The position numbers and the translations under genes were made by a program. From contig NZ_LMSI01000019.1 of the NCBI RefSeq assembly GCF_001428075.1, positions 62,895-126,894 of the forward strand: a stretch of DNA of 64,000 bases, given 5' to 3'. Shown here in pieces: positions 17,437 through 25,520 of this stretch (within the stretch, counting starts at the first letter, position 1; every line of letters starts with the position of its first letter). A model generated the notes under the pieces. It made no database searches, was not told the DNA's origin, and saw only the letters and a list, made by a program, of their open reading frames with translations. The DNA comes from Arthrobacter sp. Soil764. GTDB taxonomy: Bacteria > Actinomycetota > Actinomycetes > Actinomycetales > Micrococcaceae.

Positions 17437-18654
17437 CTAAGAGGAGGTTGGGCTGCGCCGGGGCTTCAGCGCCCATTGAACCGCCAGCCCGGCAATCAGC
17501 GCCCAGAACGCGGAACCGATTCCGGCAAAAACCAGCCCCGATGCCGCCATCAGGAACGTGACCGCCGGGGCAATGCGCTCTTCGGCGTCAGCAAGGGCAG
17601 CCGAAATGGCCGATGCCAGGGTGCCCAGAAGGGCCAGTCCGGCCACGGCTTCGAGCATCCCCGCGGGCGCCTGGTCAACGACCGACACCAGGGCTGCGGA
17701 AAAGGCAGCCAGCACCAGGTAGGCCAGGCCGGACGTGAAGCCGGCGATCCACCTCCTGCTTCGGTCCCCGCCTGCTTCGGGACCGGCGGCCAGGGCCGCG
17801 CTGAGCGCTGCAAGGTTGATGGCGTGGCCGCCGAAGGGCGCTCCCAGAACGGTGCCCGCTCCCGTAACCAGCATCGCCGGCCGCCACGGTGTCCCGTATC
17901 CGAAGGAACGCAGCACAGCCACTCCGGGAATGTTCTGCGATGCCATTGTCACCACGAACAAGGGGACGGCAATGCTGGCGATGGCCTGCAGGCCGAACGT
18001 GGGAGTGGTCCAGGCCAGTGTGGGCATGAATCCTGCCGGATCCACTGGCGTCCCGGCGTACGCCAGGGAAGTTCCGATCACGCCCAGGGCCACCAGCAAT
18101 GCTGCAGGAACCGACCAGCGCGGAGCGAACTTCATCATCAGCAGCCAGCACAAAATGACCGGCGCAACAAACACGGGGACCGTGCCCAGGGCTTTGAAGG
18201 GGGCCAGGCACAGCTGCAGCAGGACCCCGGCCAGCATCGCCTGTGCCAGGGAGGACGGAATGCGCGCCATCAGCCTGCCAAGCGCCGGCACCATGCCGGT
18301 CAGGGCCAACAGCAGGCCCGCCGTGAGGAAGGCCCCGACGGCGGCCGGCCATCCGCCGTCGGGAATTCCCGATGCAGCCAGCAGCGCCGCGCCCGGTGTT
18401 GACCAGGCCAGTGTCACAGGAACCCTGGAGCGCCAGGCGAGAACCAGGACGCCAAGGCCGACGCTCATGGTCAGTGCCAGCAGGCCGGACGCGGCCTGGG
18501 CGGAATCGGCTCCCACCGCCTTGAGTCCGGCCAGGACCACGGCAAAGGAGGAGGTGAAGCCCACCAACGCGGTGACGATCCCGGCGATGACGGGCCGGGA
18601 ATCGATCCGAGCCCGGGTGGTCTTTGCCTCGGAGGGTGCGGGGGAGTTGGGCAT
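17437..18654 (-). CDS. benE: BenE-family benzoate/H+ symporter-like transporter
   Basis: A 405-residue polytopic membrane protein with about 11-12 hydrophobic helices throughout and a short Ser/Pro/Lys-rich cytoplasmic N-terminus. It has the BenE family signature: GFTSSFAVVLAGLKAVGAD, AWSTPGAALLA in helix 3-4, and the conserved GAPFGGHAINLAA segment around residue 275. Typical members import benzoate with protons. No benzoate degradation genes are in this window, so the cargo is not established. It converges with zapE (9-bp gap). Confidence 0.9.
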   Translation of the reverse strand: MPNSPAPSEAKTTRARIDSRPVIAGIVTALVGFTSSFAVVLAGLKAVGADSAQAASGLLALTMSVGLGVLVLAWRSRVPVTLAWSTPGAALLAASGIPDGGWPAAVGAFLTAGLLLALTGMVPALGRLMARIPSSLAQAMLAGVLLQLCLAPFKALGTVPVFVAPVILCWLLMMKFAPRWSVPAALLVALGVIGTSLAYAGTPVDPAGFMPTLAWTTPTFGLQAIASIAVPLFVVTMASQNIPGVAVLRSFGYGTPWRPAMLVTGAGTVLGAPFGGHAINLAALSAALAAGPEAGGDRSRRWIAGFTSGLAYLVLAAFSAALVSVVDQAPAGMLEAVAGLALLGTLASAISAALADAEERIAPAVTFLMAASGLVFAGIGSAFWALIAGLAVQWALKPRRSPTSS

Positions 18655-18758
18655 ACAGGCAGGTTACTGGCGGGCGTCCGGGAATCGGGAATCCGTTGGC
18701 ACCGGCTCGGTGACAAGTGCTAACTGCCTTAGTGCCATCAGTGCCTTTAAACGCCAAA

Positions 18759-18792
18759 GGCGCGGGCGCCGCCTCCCGGCGGGACCCGCGCC
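18759..18792 (-). terminator. GC-rich hairpin downstream of the MT0933-like gene
   Basis: An 8-bp perfect stem (GGCGCGGG at 18759-18766 with CCCGCGCC at 18785-18792) lies 37 bp beyond the stop of the MT0933-like gene. Read on the minus strand, it is followed by CTTTGG rather than a clean U-tract, so it may be a weak or Rho-assisted terminator. Confidence 0.4.
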
Positions 18793-18829
18793 CCGTTGAC
18801 GTGCTGGGGCAAAGCCCTGGCCAAATCCT

Positions 18830-19093
18830 TTACGGAGCCCTGTCGACCGGTGGAACCGGATTTTCAGGAGCTGCCGGCGGAACCTGCCCGGCGGCAGGTG
18901 CCTGGCCCGGGGTTCCGTTCTTGTCAATGAGCTTGGAAGCGCCATCCTGGATCTTGTCGACATGGCCGGTGTACTTGCCGCCGGTCTTGGTGTCGACGAA
19001 ATCGCCGGCCTTGCTGATGCCGTTCTTGATGGCCTGCTCGTTGCCGCGGATGAGACCCTGAGCCTTGCCCTTTAGATCGTCAATCAAACCCAC
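18830..19093 (-). CDS. MT0933/Rv0909-like antitoxin-family small protein
   Basis: An 87-residue protein beginning GLIDDLKGKAQGL, with AIKNGISKAGDFVDTKTGGKYTGHVDKIQDGASKLI. This is the helical, lysine-rich pattern of the MT0933 antitoxin-like (Rv0909) family, also loosely like CsbD stress proteins. The last 20 residues are a Pro/Ala-rich tail. GTG 19093 is chosen because a strong GGGAGG ribosome site sits 7 bp upstream; a longer frame exists but lacks such a site. No partner toxin gene is adjacent, so a toxin-antitoxin role is doubtful here. Confidence 0.7.
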   Translation of the reverse strand: MGLIDDLKGKAQGLIRGNEQAIKNGISKAGDFVDTKTGGKYTGHVDKIQDGASKLIDKNGTPGQAPAAGQVPPAAPENPVPPVDRAP

Positions 19094-19202
19094 GAGCACC
19101 TCCCTTCGATCGCGGAGCCAGGTCGCTCCTCGCGCCTTCGATCCTATCCGGGGGTGAAAGGTGTGCCAAGGGAGTTCGCCCGCAGCGGATACGGGGGAAA
19201 CG

Positions 19203-19231
19203 AAAAAAGCAGCTCCGTAAGAGCTGCTGTT
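19203..19231 (-). terminator. Rho-independent terminator of the minus-strand tRNA cluster
   Basis: Read on the minus strand, the stem CAGCAGCTC/GAGCTGCT is followed by a run of six U residues, 5 bp beyond the last tRNA-Val gene. It is a textbook intrinsic terminator closing the tRNA transcript. Confidence 0.85.
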
Positions 19232-19235
19232 CATG

Positions 19236-19307
19236 TGGGCGATACTGGGATCGAACCAGTGACCTCTTCCGTGTCAGGGAAGCGCGCTACCGCTGCGCCA
19301 ATCGCCC
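19236..19307 (-). tRNA. tRNA-Val (anticodon GAC)
   Basis: A 72-nt cloverleaf on the minus strand. The acceptor stem is GGGCGAT/ATCGCCC with discriminator A, the T-arm has GGTTCGATCCC, and the anticodon loop CTGACAC gives GAC. No 3' CCA is encoded. It is identical to the copy at 19468-19539 and is the last gene of the cluster before the terminator. Confidence 0.97.
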
Positions 19308-19340
19308 GGAACCGGAAGACCGGCTAATGGGATGTAAGAG

Positions 19341-19413
<73 letters not shown>

Positions 19414-19467
19414 GTGTGCAGGTTGAACCGGTAAACCGGTGGTACTGCGGGCAAGTTGCCTTGCCAG

Positions 19468-19539
19468 TGGGCGATACTGGGATCGAACCAGTGACCTCTT
19501 CCGTGTCAGGGAAGCGCGCTACCGCTGCGCCAATCGCCC
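19468..19539 (-). tRNA. tRNA-Val (anticodon GAC), second copy
   Basis: A 72-nt gene identical to that at 19236-19307 (same CTGACAC loop, anticodon GAC). The two copies and the two Gly copies make a repeated Val-Gly arrangement with a tRNA-Cys inserted in one unit. Confidence 0.97.
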
Positions 19540-19577
19540 ATTGAATCCGAAACATCCGGAAACCATGGTTTTCACCG

Positions 19578-19648
19578 AGGTGGGTACGGGATTCGAACCC
19601 GTGTATACGGCTTTGCAGGCCGCTGCCTCGCCTCTCGGCCAACCCACC
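19578..19648 (-). tRNA. tRNA-Cys (anticodon GCA)
   Basis: A 71-nt cloverleaf. The acceptor stem is GGTGGGT/ACCCACC with the U discriminator that cysteinyl-tRNA synthetase requires, and the anticodon loop CTGCAAA gives GCA. It is the only Cys tRNA in the window. Confidence 0.97.
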
Positions 19649-19695
19649 GTGTTAGCGTCAATTCCGAAGAATGTTTGCTGTGACAGTGTCCTGCG

Positions 19696-19768
<73 letters not shown>

Positions 19769-19829
19769 ATTTTGGAGGGTTGATTCCTTGCCGTTTCCGG
19801 CATTTCCTCGCGTTCCAACGAGTAAAAAC

Positions 19830-19856
19830 AATATAGGAGGTTCGGGGATTCTCCAA
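19830..19856 (-). promoter_or_regulatory. Candidate promoter of the minus-strand tRNA cluster
   Basis: On the minus strand, TTGGAG (-35-like, 19851-19856) and TATATT (-10-like, 19830-19835) are 15 bp apart and end about 60 bp before the first tRNA-Gly. This is the most AT-rich part of the 328-bp gene-free stretch 19769-20096. The rest of that gap holds no ORF that I can support, only this promoter and the tRNA-Val(CAC) promoter. Confidence 0.45.
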
Positions 19857-20056
19857 ATCGCCCCGACCCGGCCCGGCACTATGACCTCCCGATCCCTGTA
19901 ACTGCGCGGATTTTGAGAGTTACAAGCGTGTAATTCCCGACGCCGGCAGCGGGCGCTGGTGCGCCATGCTGCCGTCCGCCGGGCTGCTTTCAGTTGTTGG
20001 CGGCCAGGCAGAGGGTGCGCCTTTGGGGCCGGTTCATGAGGTGCCCCGTTCGATTT

Positions 20057-20084
20057 TTGAAATAGGGCAGAGGTGGGCTAGCAT
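20057..20084 (+). promoter_or_regulatory. Promoter of tRNA-Val(CAC)
   Basis: TTGAAA (20057-20062) and TAGCAT (20079-20084) are spaced by 16 bp. The expected start of transcription falls about 6 bp before the mature tRNA. This is close to the sigma-70 consensus and well placed. Confidence 0.6.
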
Positions 20085-20096
20085 TCAAATGCATCG

Positions 20097-20168
20097 GGGC
20101 GATTGGCGCAGTGGTAGCGCGCTTCGTTCACACCGAAGAGGTCACTGGTTCGAACCCAGTATCGCCCA
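20097..20168 (+). tRNA. tRNA-Val (anticodon CAC)
   Basis: A 72-nt cloverleaf sharing the GGGCGAT acceptor stem with the GAC isoacceptors. The anticodon loop TTCACAC gives CAC (codon GUG, a common codon and start codon in this genome). It is followed at once by an intrinsic terminator, so it is a single-gene transcript. Confidence 0.97.
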
Positions 20169-20173
20169 CCGCA

Positions 20174-20216
20174 GAGGCCCGTTTCCGCTCATCAGCAGCG
20201 GAGACGGGCCTCTTTT
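20174..20216 (+). terminator. Rho-independent terminator of tRNA-Val(CAC)
   Basis: A long stem, GAGGCCCGT.TCCGCT paired with AGCGGA.ACGGGCCTC around a CATCAGC loop with one opposed mismatch, is followed by TTTT. It sits 6 bp after the tRNA. Confidence 0.92.
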
Positions 20217-20273
20217 GCGTGCAGCTCCTGCCTCCCGGAGCTTTTGTCGGCCCCCTGTGAAAGAGTCTTTTGT

Positions 20274-21134
20274 ATGACTGATCCGCTTCTCGCCCACGCC
20301 ACCGAATACGGCCGGATGTATGCACGGTCAACGTCTGAGCAGTTTTCGGTACCTTCCATCACCACGGTGATCAGCCAGCAGCCGCACGGCCTGGATGGCT
20401 GGTTTGGTTACATGGGTGCCAGCAGCCTGGCCAATGATCCGCTGCTCTCGGACTGCCTGGGCAGTCCCGCCAAAATCAAGCAGGCCATCAACCGTGCCGC
20501 CAAAGCTGCCGAAACCTACCGGGACGATGCCGCCAGGCGCGGGGACCGCGTCCACAATTACTGCGAGCAGGTGGCGCTCCGGGCGCTCGGGCGCCCCCAC
20601 GGCATGAAGGAAGCCCGCGAGGCCTTGGCTGCCAATGGGGAAGAGGCCTTCGCCGTCCGCTTCGACGAATGGTGGGAACTCTTCCAAGTGGAGCCCATCG
20701 CCCCCGAAATCACTGTCTGGAACAACACCGTGGGTTACGCGGGCACCCTTGACCTTGTAGCCCGGATCAACGGACGCATTTGCCTGATCGACTACAAGAC
20801 CAAGGGCACAACGCGGGATGGCCTGGTCAAACCACTGGATGACAAGGTTGTGATGCAGTTGGTGGCCGGCATGAAGGCCGAGGAAAGCCTGGTGGATGCG
20901 GAGGCCGGCACCTGGGAGCCCTGGAAATACGGCGAAAGCCCTGTCCTGCTGGCCGTTGCCATTGGCGAGACCGAGGTCCGTCCTGTCCGGGCCAACCCCG
21001 AGGTCCTCAAGCACCACTGGTGGAAGTTCTGCGCCCTGCGACGGGTCTGGGAATTGTCCGCGGACACCATCAGTGCCGGCACCGCGCTGCTGCCCATCGC
21101 ACCCCCGCCGCTGGCACAGGCCCGCACCGCGTAA
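20274..21134 (+). CDS. RecB/Cas4-like PD-(D/E)XK nuclease-family protein
   Basis: A 286-residue protein that I read as a PD-(D/E)XK nuclease. H94 (RGDRVHNYCEQ) and E145 come first, then D160 in GTLDLV, D173-Y-K175 in LIDYKTK, and Q195 in VVMQLVAG, the QxxxY-like element of RecB-type nucleases. The spacing fits RecB/Cas4/exonuclease folds. There are no helicase motifs and no four-cysteine cluster, so it is a minimal nuclease of unknown partner. ATG 20274 is used; a longer frame starts at 20244. It lies just past tRNA-Val and before def, with no phage genes adjacent. Confidence 0.7.
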   Translation: MTDPLLAHATEYGRMYARSTSEQFSVPSITTVISQQPHGLDGWFGYMGASSLANDPLLSDCLGSPAKIKQAINRAAKAAETYRDDAARRGDRVHNYCEQVALRALGRPHGMKEAREALAANGEEAFAVRFDEWWELFQVEPIAPEITVWNNTVGYAGTLDLVARINGRICLIDYKTKGTTRDGLVKPLDDKVVMQLVAGMKAEESLVDAEAGTWEPWKYGESPVLLAVAIGETEVRPVRANPEVLKHHWWKFCALRRVWELSADTISAGTALLPIAPPPLAQARTA

Positions 21135-21211
21135 GCGGCGGGAGGACCTCGAGAGACTGCACCTAAACTGGATAGGTTCCCTTTGCCGCCAACCGTGAGG
21201 ACAAACAGCGC

Positions 21212-21814
21212 ATGGCTATTCTGAATATCCGCATCATCGGTGATCCTGTGCTGCGCACAGTTGCCGATCCCGTGACGGAATTCGGACCCGAGCTTGCCAA
21301 ACTGGTGGCCGACATGACCGAAACCATGGAGGACGTGGACGGCGCAGGGCTTGCCGCTCCGCAGGTGGGCATCAGCAAGCGCGTCTTCACATACCGGATC
21401 GACGGGGTGGAGGGGCACATCATCAACCCCGTCCTGGAGAACAGTGAGGACTACCAGCCGGACCACGTGGAGGGCTGCCTGTCCATTCCCGGCCTCGGCT
21501 TCCCCGTCCGCCGTTTCCGCGCCACCCGGGTCACCGGTGTGGACATGCACGGAAATCCGGTGTCTGTCGATGGGGAGGGGATGCTCGCACGGTGCTTCCA
21601 GCATGAAAATGACCACCTGGACGGCATTCTCTACACCGACCGCCTTGAGGGCGAAGACCGGAAGGCTGCATTGCGGTCCATCCGCAACGCCAATTACGAC
21701 GCCGTCACCGGGCGCACCACAGCCAAGCGCGCCAAGAGTGTCGGGTCGAGTTTCGGCGGGGCCAGCTTTGGCGGAACCAGCACCCCCGGCTCCAGCTTTG
21801 GCACAGCAGGGTGA
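21212..21814 (+). CDS. def: Peptide deformylase
   Basis: A 200-residue metalloenzyme that removes the formyl group from nascent N-terminal methionine. Motif 1 is GLAAPQVG (46-53), motif 2 EGCLSIPG with metal ligand C89, and motif 3 QHENDHLDG with H131 and H135 binding the metal and E132 as the base. Residues 170-200 are a Gly/Ser/Phe-rich tail absent from most deformylases. The stop overlaps the GTG start of fmt, so formylation and deformylation enzymes are coupled. Confidence 0.96.
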   Translation: MAILNIRIIGDPVLRTVADPVTEFGPELAKLVADMTETMEDVDGAGLAAPQVGISKRVFTYRIDGVEGHIINPVLENSEDYQPDHVEGCLSIPGLGFPVRRFRATRVTGVDMHGNPVSVDGEGMLARCFQHENDHLDGILYTDRLEGEDRKAALRSIRNANYDAVTGRTTAKRAKSVGSSFGGASFGGTSTPGSSFGTAG

Positions 21815-22731
21815 GGGTCCTCTTCGCGGGGACCCCCGCCGTCGCTGTGCCGTCCCTGGACGCCCTGGTCAACGCCGGCTTTAACGTGGTGGCGGTCCTG
21901 ACCCGTCCCGATGCGCCGGTAGGCCGCAAACGCGTGCTGACACCCTCGCCGGTGGCACAACGCGCCGCGGAACTGGGCATTGATGTCATCCGCGCCGCGC
22001 GGGTCGACGCCGAGGCCATTGCCGCTGTCTCCGCCGCGCGGCCGGACGTCGCGGCAATCGTCGCCTATGGCGGACTGGTTCCCCCTGCAGCACTGCGCAT
22101 ACCGCGGCACGGCTGGGTCAACCTGCATTTCTCGCTGCTGCCCGCCTGGCGTGGCGCGGCGCCGGTCCAGCGGTCGGTCATGGCTGGCGACGATGTCACC
22201 GGTGCCGTTACCTTCCAGCTGGAGGAAGGACTGGACACCGGCCCCGTTTTTGGCACGCTGACCGAGGCCGTCAGGCCACAGGACACTGCCGGAGACCTGC
22301 TGGAGCGGCTGTCCCGCAGCGGTGCGGTCCTGCTGGCGCAGACACTGTCCGCCATCGAGGGCGGAAAAGCGTCGCCGCAGCCGCAGGCCGGCGACGTCTC
22401 GCTGGCACCCAAGCTGACTCTGGAGGATGGACGCATCAACTGGTCCCATCCTGCCCTTGCCATCAACCGGCAGGCACGGGGAGTCACTCCCGAGCCCGGC
22501 GCCTGGACCCTGCTGGACGGGCAGCGGGTCAAGCTCGAGCCTGTCCTGCTCCGGCCTGATATCGCAGGACTTGCCCCCGGGGCAGTGGCCTTGGAGGGGA
22601 AAACCGTGGTGGTGGGTACAGGCTCGCACGCCGTGGAACTCACCCGGGTCCAGCCCGCAGGGAAAAAGATGATGGCTGCCGCTGATTGGGCGCGCGGCAT
22701 GGCTTCACTGGAGGGTGTGGTGTTCGAATGA
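21811..22731 (+). CDS. fmt: Methionyl-tRNA formyltransferase
   Basis: A 306-residue enzyme formylating initiator Met-tRNA from 10-formyl-THF. The N-terminus MRVLFAGTPAVAVPSL, the catalytic block NLHFSLLPAWRGAAP and the later EEGLDTGP are diagnostic, and the C-terminal OB-like domain begins near residue 205. GTG 21811 overlaps the def stop by 4 bp, and its own stop overlaps the ATG of rsmB. def-fmt-rsmB is a standard bacterial unit. Confidence 0.97.
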   Translation: MRVLFAGTPAVAVPSLDALVNAGFNVVAVLTRPDAPVGRKRVLTPSPVAQRAAELGIDVIRAARVDAEAIAAVSAARPDVAAIVAYGGLVPPAALRIPRHGWVNLHFSLLPAWRGAAPVQRSVMAGDDVTGAVTFQLEEGLDTGPVFGTLTEAVRPQDTAGDLLERLSRSGAVLLAQTLSAIEGGKASPQPQAGDVSLAPKLTLEDGRINWSHPALAINRQARGVTPEPGAWTLLDGQRVKLEPVLLRPDIAGLAPGAVALEGKTVVVGTGSHAVELTRVQPAGKKMMAAADWARGMASLEGVVFE

Positions 22732-24440
22732 GCGGGTCCGGCGGCAATACAGGTGGACGGAATACCGGCCGGCCCAACACTGGCGGAGGGGGAAGCGTCG
22801 GGGGATATGGCCGCGGCGGGAAGAGCGGGCAGGGCGGCAGCGGCGCGCCCGCCGGCAGCGGCCGGGGCAACGGCGGTCCCCGGGACGCCAGCAGGAGGGA
22901 CGCCAAAGGCCGCGAACGCAACCGCGGACCGCAGCGGGGCTTTACCGAACAGGCGCCGTCGCAGCGGACCAGGCGAGCCGACCCCGCCCGCCTGGTGGCC
23001 TTCGAAGTGCTGCGCGCTGTGGCAGAGGAGGATGCCTACGCCAACCTGGTGCTGCCCGCGCGGATCCGGCATCACCACCTGGACAAACGGGACGCCGGGT
23101 TCGCCACGGAACTGAGCTACGGCGCCCTGCGCGGCCAGGGAACCTACGATGCCATCCTGGCACGGTGCGTGGACCGGCCCCTGGCCAAGCTTGATCCGGC
23201 CGTCCTCGACGCCCTCCGCATCGGTGCCCACCAACTGCTGGCCATGCGGGTCCCGGCGCACGCCGCACTGGACCAGACGGTAGGACTTGCCCGTGCCGTC
23301 ATCGGAGCCGGCCCCTCGGCACTGATCAATGCCGTCCTCCGCAAGGTTTCCGCCCACTCCCTTGAGGAATGGCTGGACCTGCTGGTGGAGGGCGAAACCG
23401 ACGAGACGAAGATTGCCTCGCTGAGGTACGCCCACCCCGAGTGGATTGTCCGGGCCATGCGCCAGTCACTGGTGGCCCACGGCCGGCCCGCAGGCGAAAT
23501 CAACGACCTGCTGGAGGCGGACAACGCCGCCCCGGTGGTTAACCTCGTGGCCCTGCCGGGGCTGGGCAGCCTGGACGAAGCGCTGGACAACGGTGCCACG
23601 CCCGGTGAACTGGTGGAAGGCTCCGCGCTGTCCAGCGGCGGGGACCTGGGACGCCTGGCGTCGGTGCGTGCCGGCAGCCTCAGGGTCCAGGACGTTGGTT
23701 CACAGCTGGTGGCCAGGGCCCTGGCCGCGGTGGACCTTCCCAACCCGGGCCCCAGCCGGGCAGGCGACGGTGCGGGCCGCAGTCCCGGCGCCGAAAGTGC
23801 GGCGGATGCAGGGGCGGGTGCCGGTACCGGTGCCGGTGCCGGTGAAGCGTGGCTTGATCTCTGCGCCGGCCCCGGGGGAAAGGCGGCCCTCCTTGGTGCG
23901 CTGGCCCACCAGCGGGGCGCCACGCTCCTGGCCAATGAGCCCGCCCCGCACCGCGCAAAACTGGTCAGCCAGGCGCTGTCGGCCGTACCGCCGGGCAGTT
24001 GGCAGGTCCGGACCGGCGACGGCCGGGAGGTGGGCGCGGAACAGCCGGAACGGTATTCCCGCGTCCTGGTGGATGTTCCCTGCACTGGCCTGGGAGCTCT
24101 TCGGCGCAGGCCCGAGTCCCGGTGGCGGCGCTCTCCCAAGGACATTGCAGACCTGGGGCCGCTGCAGCGCGAACTGCTGAACTCCGCCCTGGCCGCGGTC
24201 CGCCCCGGGGGAGTGGTGGCCTATGTGACCTGTTCCCCGCACCCGGCGGAAACCACGGCTGTGGTGGCCGACGTCCTCCGGAAACGCACCGACCTGGAAC
24301 TCCTGGACGCAGGCGCCGCGCTGGACGCCGTCAGCCTCACCGGAAACCTGGGCGCCGGCCATGAACTGACCGCCCAGCTCTGGCCCCATATCCACCACAC
24401 CGACGCCATGTTCCTGGCCCTGATCCACAAGAAAACCTGA
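22728..24440 (+). CDS. rsmB: 16S rRNA (cytosine(967)-C(5))-methyltransferase RsmB with Gly/Arg-rich N-terminal extension
   Basis: A 570-residue m5C methyltransferase. A disordered Gly/Arg/Asn-rich N-terminus (about residues 1-85, with repeated GG/RG) precedes a NusB-like RNA-binding domain (DPARLVAFEVLRAV onward). The catalytic domain has the SAM site DLCAGPGGKAALLG, the motif IV VDVPCTGLGALRRRPESRWRR, and the motif VI VTCSPHPAETTAV with the catalytic cysteine. An Ala/Gly linker before the SAM motif is encoded by GCCGGT hexamer repeats. ATG 22728 overlaps the fmt stop and is preferred over an upstream frame. Confidence 0.94.
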   Translation: MSGSGGNTGGRNTGRPNTGGGGSVGGYGRGGKSGQGGSGAPAGSGRGNGGPRDASRRDAKGRERNRGPQRGFTEQAPSQRTRRADPARLVAFEVLRAVAEEDAYANLVLPARIRHHHLDKRDAGFATELSYGALRGQGTYDAILARCVDRPLAKLDPAVLDALRIGAHQLLAMRVPAHAALDQTVGLARAVIGAGPSALINAVLRKVSAHSLEEWLDLLVEGETDETKIASLRYAHPEWIVRAMRQSLVAHGRPAGEINDLLEADNAAPVVNLVALPGLGSLDEALDNGATPGELVEGSALSSGGDLGRLASVRAGSLRVQDVGSQLVARALAAVDLPNPGPSRAGDGAGRSPGAESAADAGAGAGTGAGAGEAWLDLCAGPGGKAALLGALAHQRGATLLANEPAPHRAKLVSQALSAVPPGSWQVRTGDGREVGAEQPERYSRVLVDVPCTGLGALRRRPESRWRRSPKDIADLGPLQRELLNSALAAVRPGGVVAYVTCSPHPAETTAVVADVLRKRTDLELLDAGAALDAVSLTGNLGAGHELTAQLWPHIHHTDAMFLALIHKKT

Positions 24441-24545
24441 CAGGAAAGAATCCCTGATTCGTTAACCTGGGCTCCCGGTCCGGCTGTTCCAGGCTGCGAC
24501 GGAGGCTTTTTACGACACCAAGCACCTTCAGCGAAAGGCACCCCT

Positions 24546-25223
24546 GTGACGCAATGCTGCATCAACCCGAGTATCCTCTCCGCCGACTTCGTCAACCTTG
24601 AGGCCGAACTGCAACGGATCAGCAACGCCGACGCCGTCCACGTGGACGTCATGGACAACCACTTCGTCCCCAACCTGACCATCGGGCTGCCCGTGGTGCA
24701 GCGCATCCAGGCGGTGAGCCCGGTTCCGCTGGACGCCCACCTGATGATCTCCGACGCGGACCGGTGGGCGCCGGGTTTCGCCGACGCCGGCCTGGCCTCG
24801 GTCACGTTCCACGCAGAGGCATCCATTGCCCCCATCAAGCTGGCACGGGAACTGCGCAGCAGGGGATCCAAAGCGGGCATGGCATTGCGCCCGGCCACCC
24901 CGGTGGAGCCGTACCTGGACATGCTGGCCGAGCTGGACATGCTGCTCATCATGACGGTGGAACCGGGATTCGGCGGCCAGGCATTCCTGGACGTCACGCT
25001 GCCCAAGATCCGGCGGGCCCGTGAAGCCGTGGAAGGCTCCGGACTGGGAGTGGCCATCCAGGTGGACGGCGGGATCACGGAGGACACCATCGCCCGCGCG
25101 GCTGAAGCCGGGGCCAACGTCTTTGTGGCCGGCTCCGCCGTCTACGGCGCCGACGACCCCGCGGCAGCCATCGACCTGCTGCGGGGCAAGGGCAGCCGGA
25201 CATTACGCGGGGCGACGGAATAA
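24546..25223 (+). CDS. rpe: Ribulose-phosphate 3-epimerase
   Basis: A 225-residue (beta/alpha)8 epimerase interconverting ribulose-5-P and xylulose-5-P in the pentose phosphate cycle. Visible motifs are [10 protein letters not shown] at the N-terminus, [16 protein letters not shown] (metal ligands D and H), [18 protein letters not shown], and VDGGI near the C-terminus. GTG start. Upstream is a 105-bp gap after rsmB; downstream begins the riboflavin operon. Ribulose-5-P is also the substrate of RibB, which makes the location apt. Confidence 0.97.
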   Translation: MTQCCINPSILSADFVNLEAELQRISNADAVHVDVMDNHFVPNLTIGLPVVQRIQAVSPVPLDAHLMISDADRWAPGFADAGLASVTFHAEASIAPIKLARELRSRGSKAGMALRPATPVEPYLDMLAELDMLLIMTVEPGFGGQAFLDVTLPKIRRAREAVEGSGLGVAIQVDGGITEDTIARAAEAGANVFVAGSAVYGADDPAAAIDLLRGKGSRTLRGATE

Positions 25224-25246
25224 GCGGGAGCCCCTGCCGGTTGTGG

Positions 25247-25252
25247 CACAAT
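25247..25252 (+). promoter_or_regulatory. Candidate -10 element of the riboflavin operon
   Basis: CACAAT with a preceding TG (extended -10-like) ends about 11 bp before the riboswitch P1 stem, the expected distance for a transcript beginning just ahead of the aptamer. No convincing -35 was seen. Confidence 0.3.
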
Positions 25253-25263
25253 AACAACACACA

Positions 25264-25409
25264 TACGTGCTCCGGGGTCGGTGTAAGTCCGAACCGGCGG
25301 TGACAGTCCGCGACCCGCGAGCCGGTTTTCTCTGACGAGGATCCGGCAGACGGTTGAACCGGTGGAATTCCGGTACCGACAGTTAAAGTCTGGATGAGAG
25401 AAGCACGTA
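25264..25409 (+). ncRNA. FMN riboswitch (RFN element)
   Basis: The conserved RFN core is present: GGTCGGTGTAAGTCCG, ACCGGCGGTGACAGTCCGCGACCC, GATCCGGCAGACGGTTGAACCGGTGGAATTCCGGTACCGACAG and TCTGGATGAGAGAAG-like blocks. A perfect 8-bp P1 stem closes it: TACGTGCT at 25264-25271 pairs with AGCACGTA at 25402-25409. It senses FMN and should repress the rib genes when FMN is plentiful. The 3' strand of P1 also lies inside a TACAGCTGTA palindrome (25408-25417), which could help the switch. Confidence 0.95.
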
Positions 25410-25419
25410 CAGCTGTATC

Positions 25420-25439
25420 TGTGGGCCCTTGGGCCCGCA
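25420..25439 (+). promoter_or_regulatory. GC-rich hairpin in the expression platform of the FMN riboswitch
   Basis: TGTGGGCCC (25420-25428) can pair with GGGCCCGCA (25431-25439), with one G-U pair and a very tight turn. It lies 10 bp after the aptamer and has no U-tract behind it, so it is not an intrinsic terminator by itself. It may be part of a Rho-dependent or structural switch. Confidence 0.5.
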
Positions 25440-25461
25440 ACGTTCTGCTGTCGTATCCCCG

Positions 25462-25520
25462 GAGCCATCGCGGTTCGACAGGGAAGGAACGACACGCACA
25501 TGAACCCCCAGCGATGGCTC
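25462..25520 (+). promoter_or_regulatory. Long-range 10-bp stem enclosing the leader-ORF ribosome site
   Basis: GAGCCATCGC (25462-25471) is exactly complementary to GCGATGGCTC (25511-25520). The 39-nt loop contains the GGGAAGGAAC ribosome-binding sequence and the ATG of the leader ORF at 25500. Formation of the stem would confine or hide the translation start. This is the most likely output structure of the riboswitch that I can see. Confidence 0.55.

Noticed and set aside
18830..19093. A toxin-antitoxin module
   Set aside because: The protein resembles MT0933-type antitoxins, but no toxin gene adjoins it; upstream is non-coding and downstream is a transporter.
20097..21134. A tRNA-Val-associated integrative element
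   Set aside because: There is no integrase, no repeated tRNA 3' end and normal composition; only the lone nuclease-like gene is unusual.
23816..23843. CRISPR-like or other array
   Set aside because: The repeats are only 6 bp, contiguous and in frame inside rsmB; no spacer-repeat structure occurs anywhere in the window.
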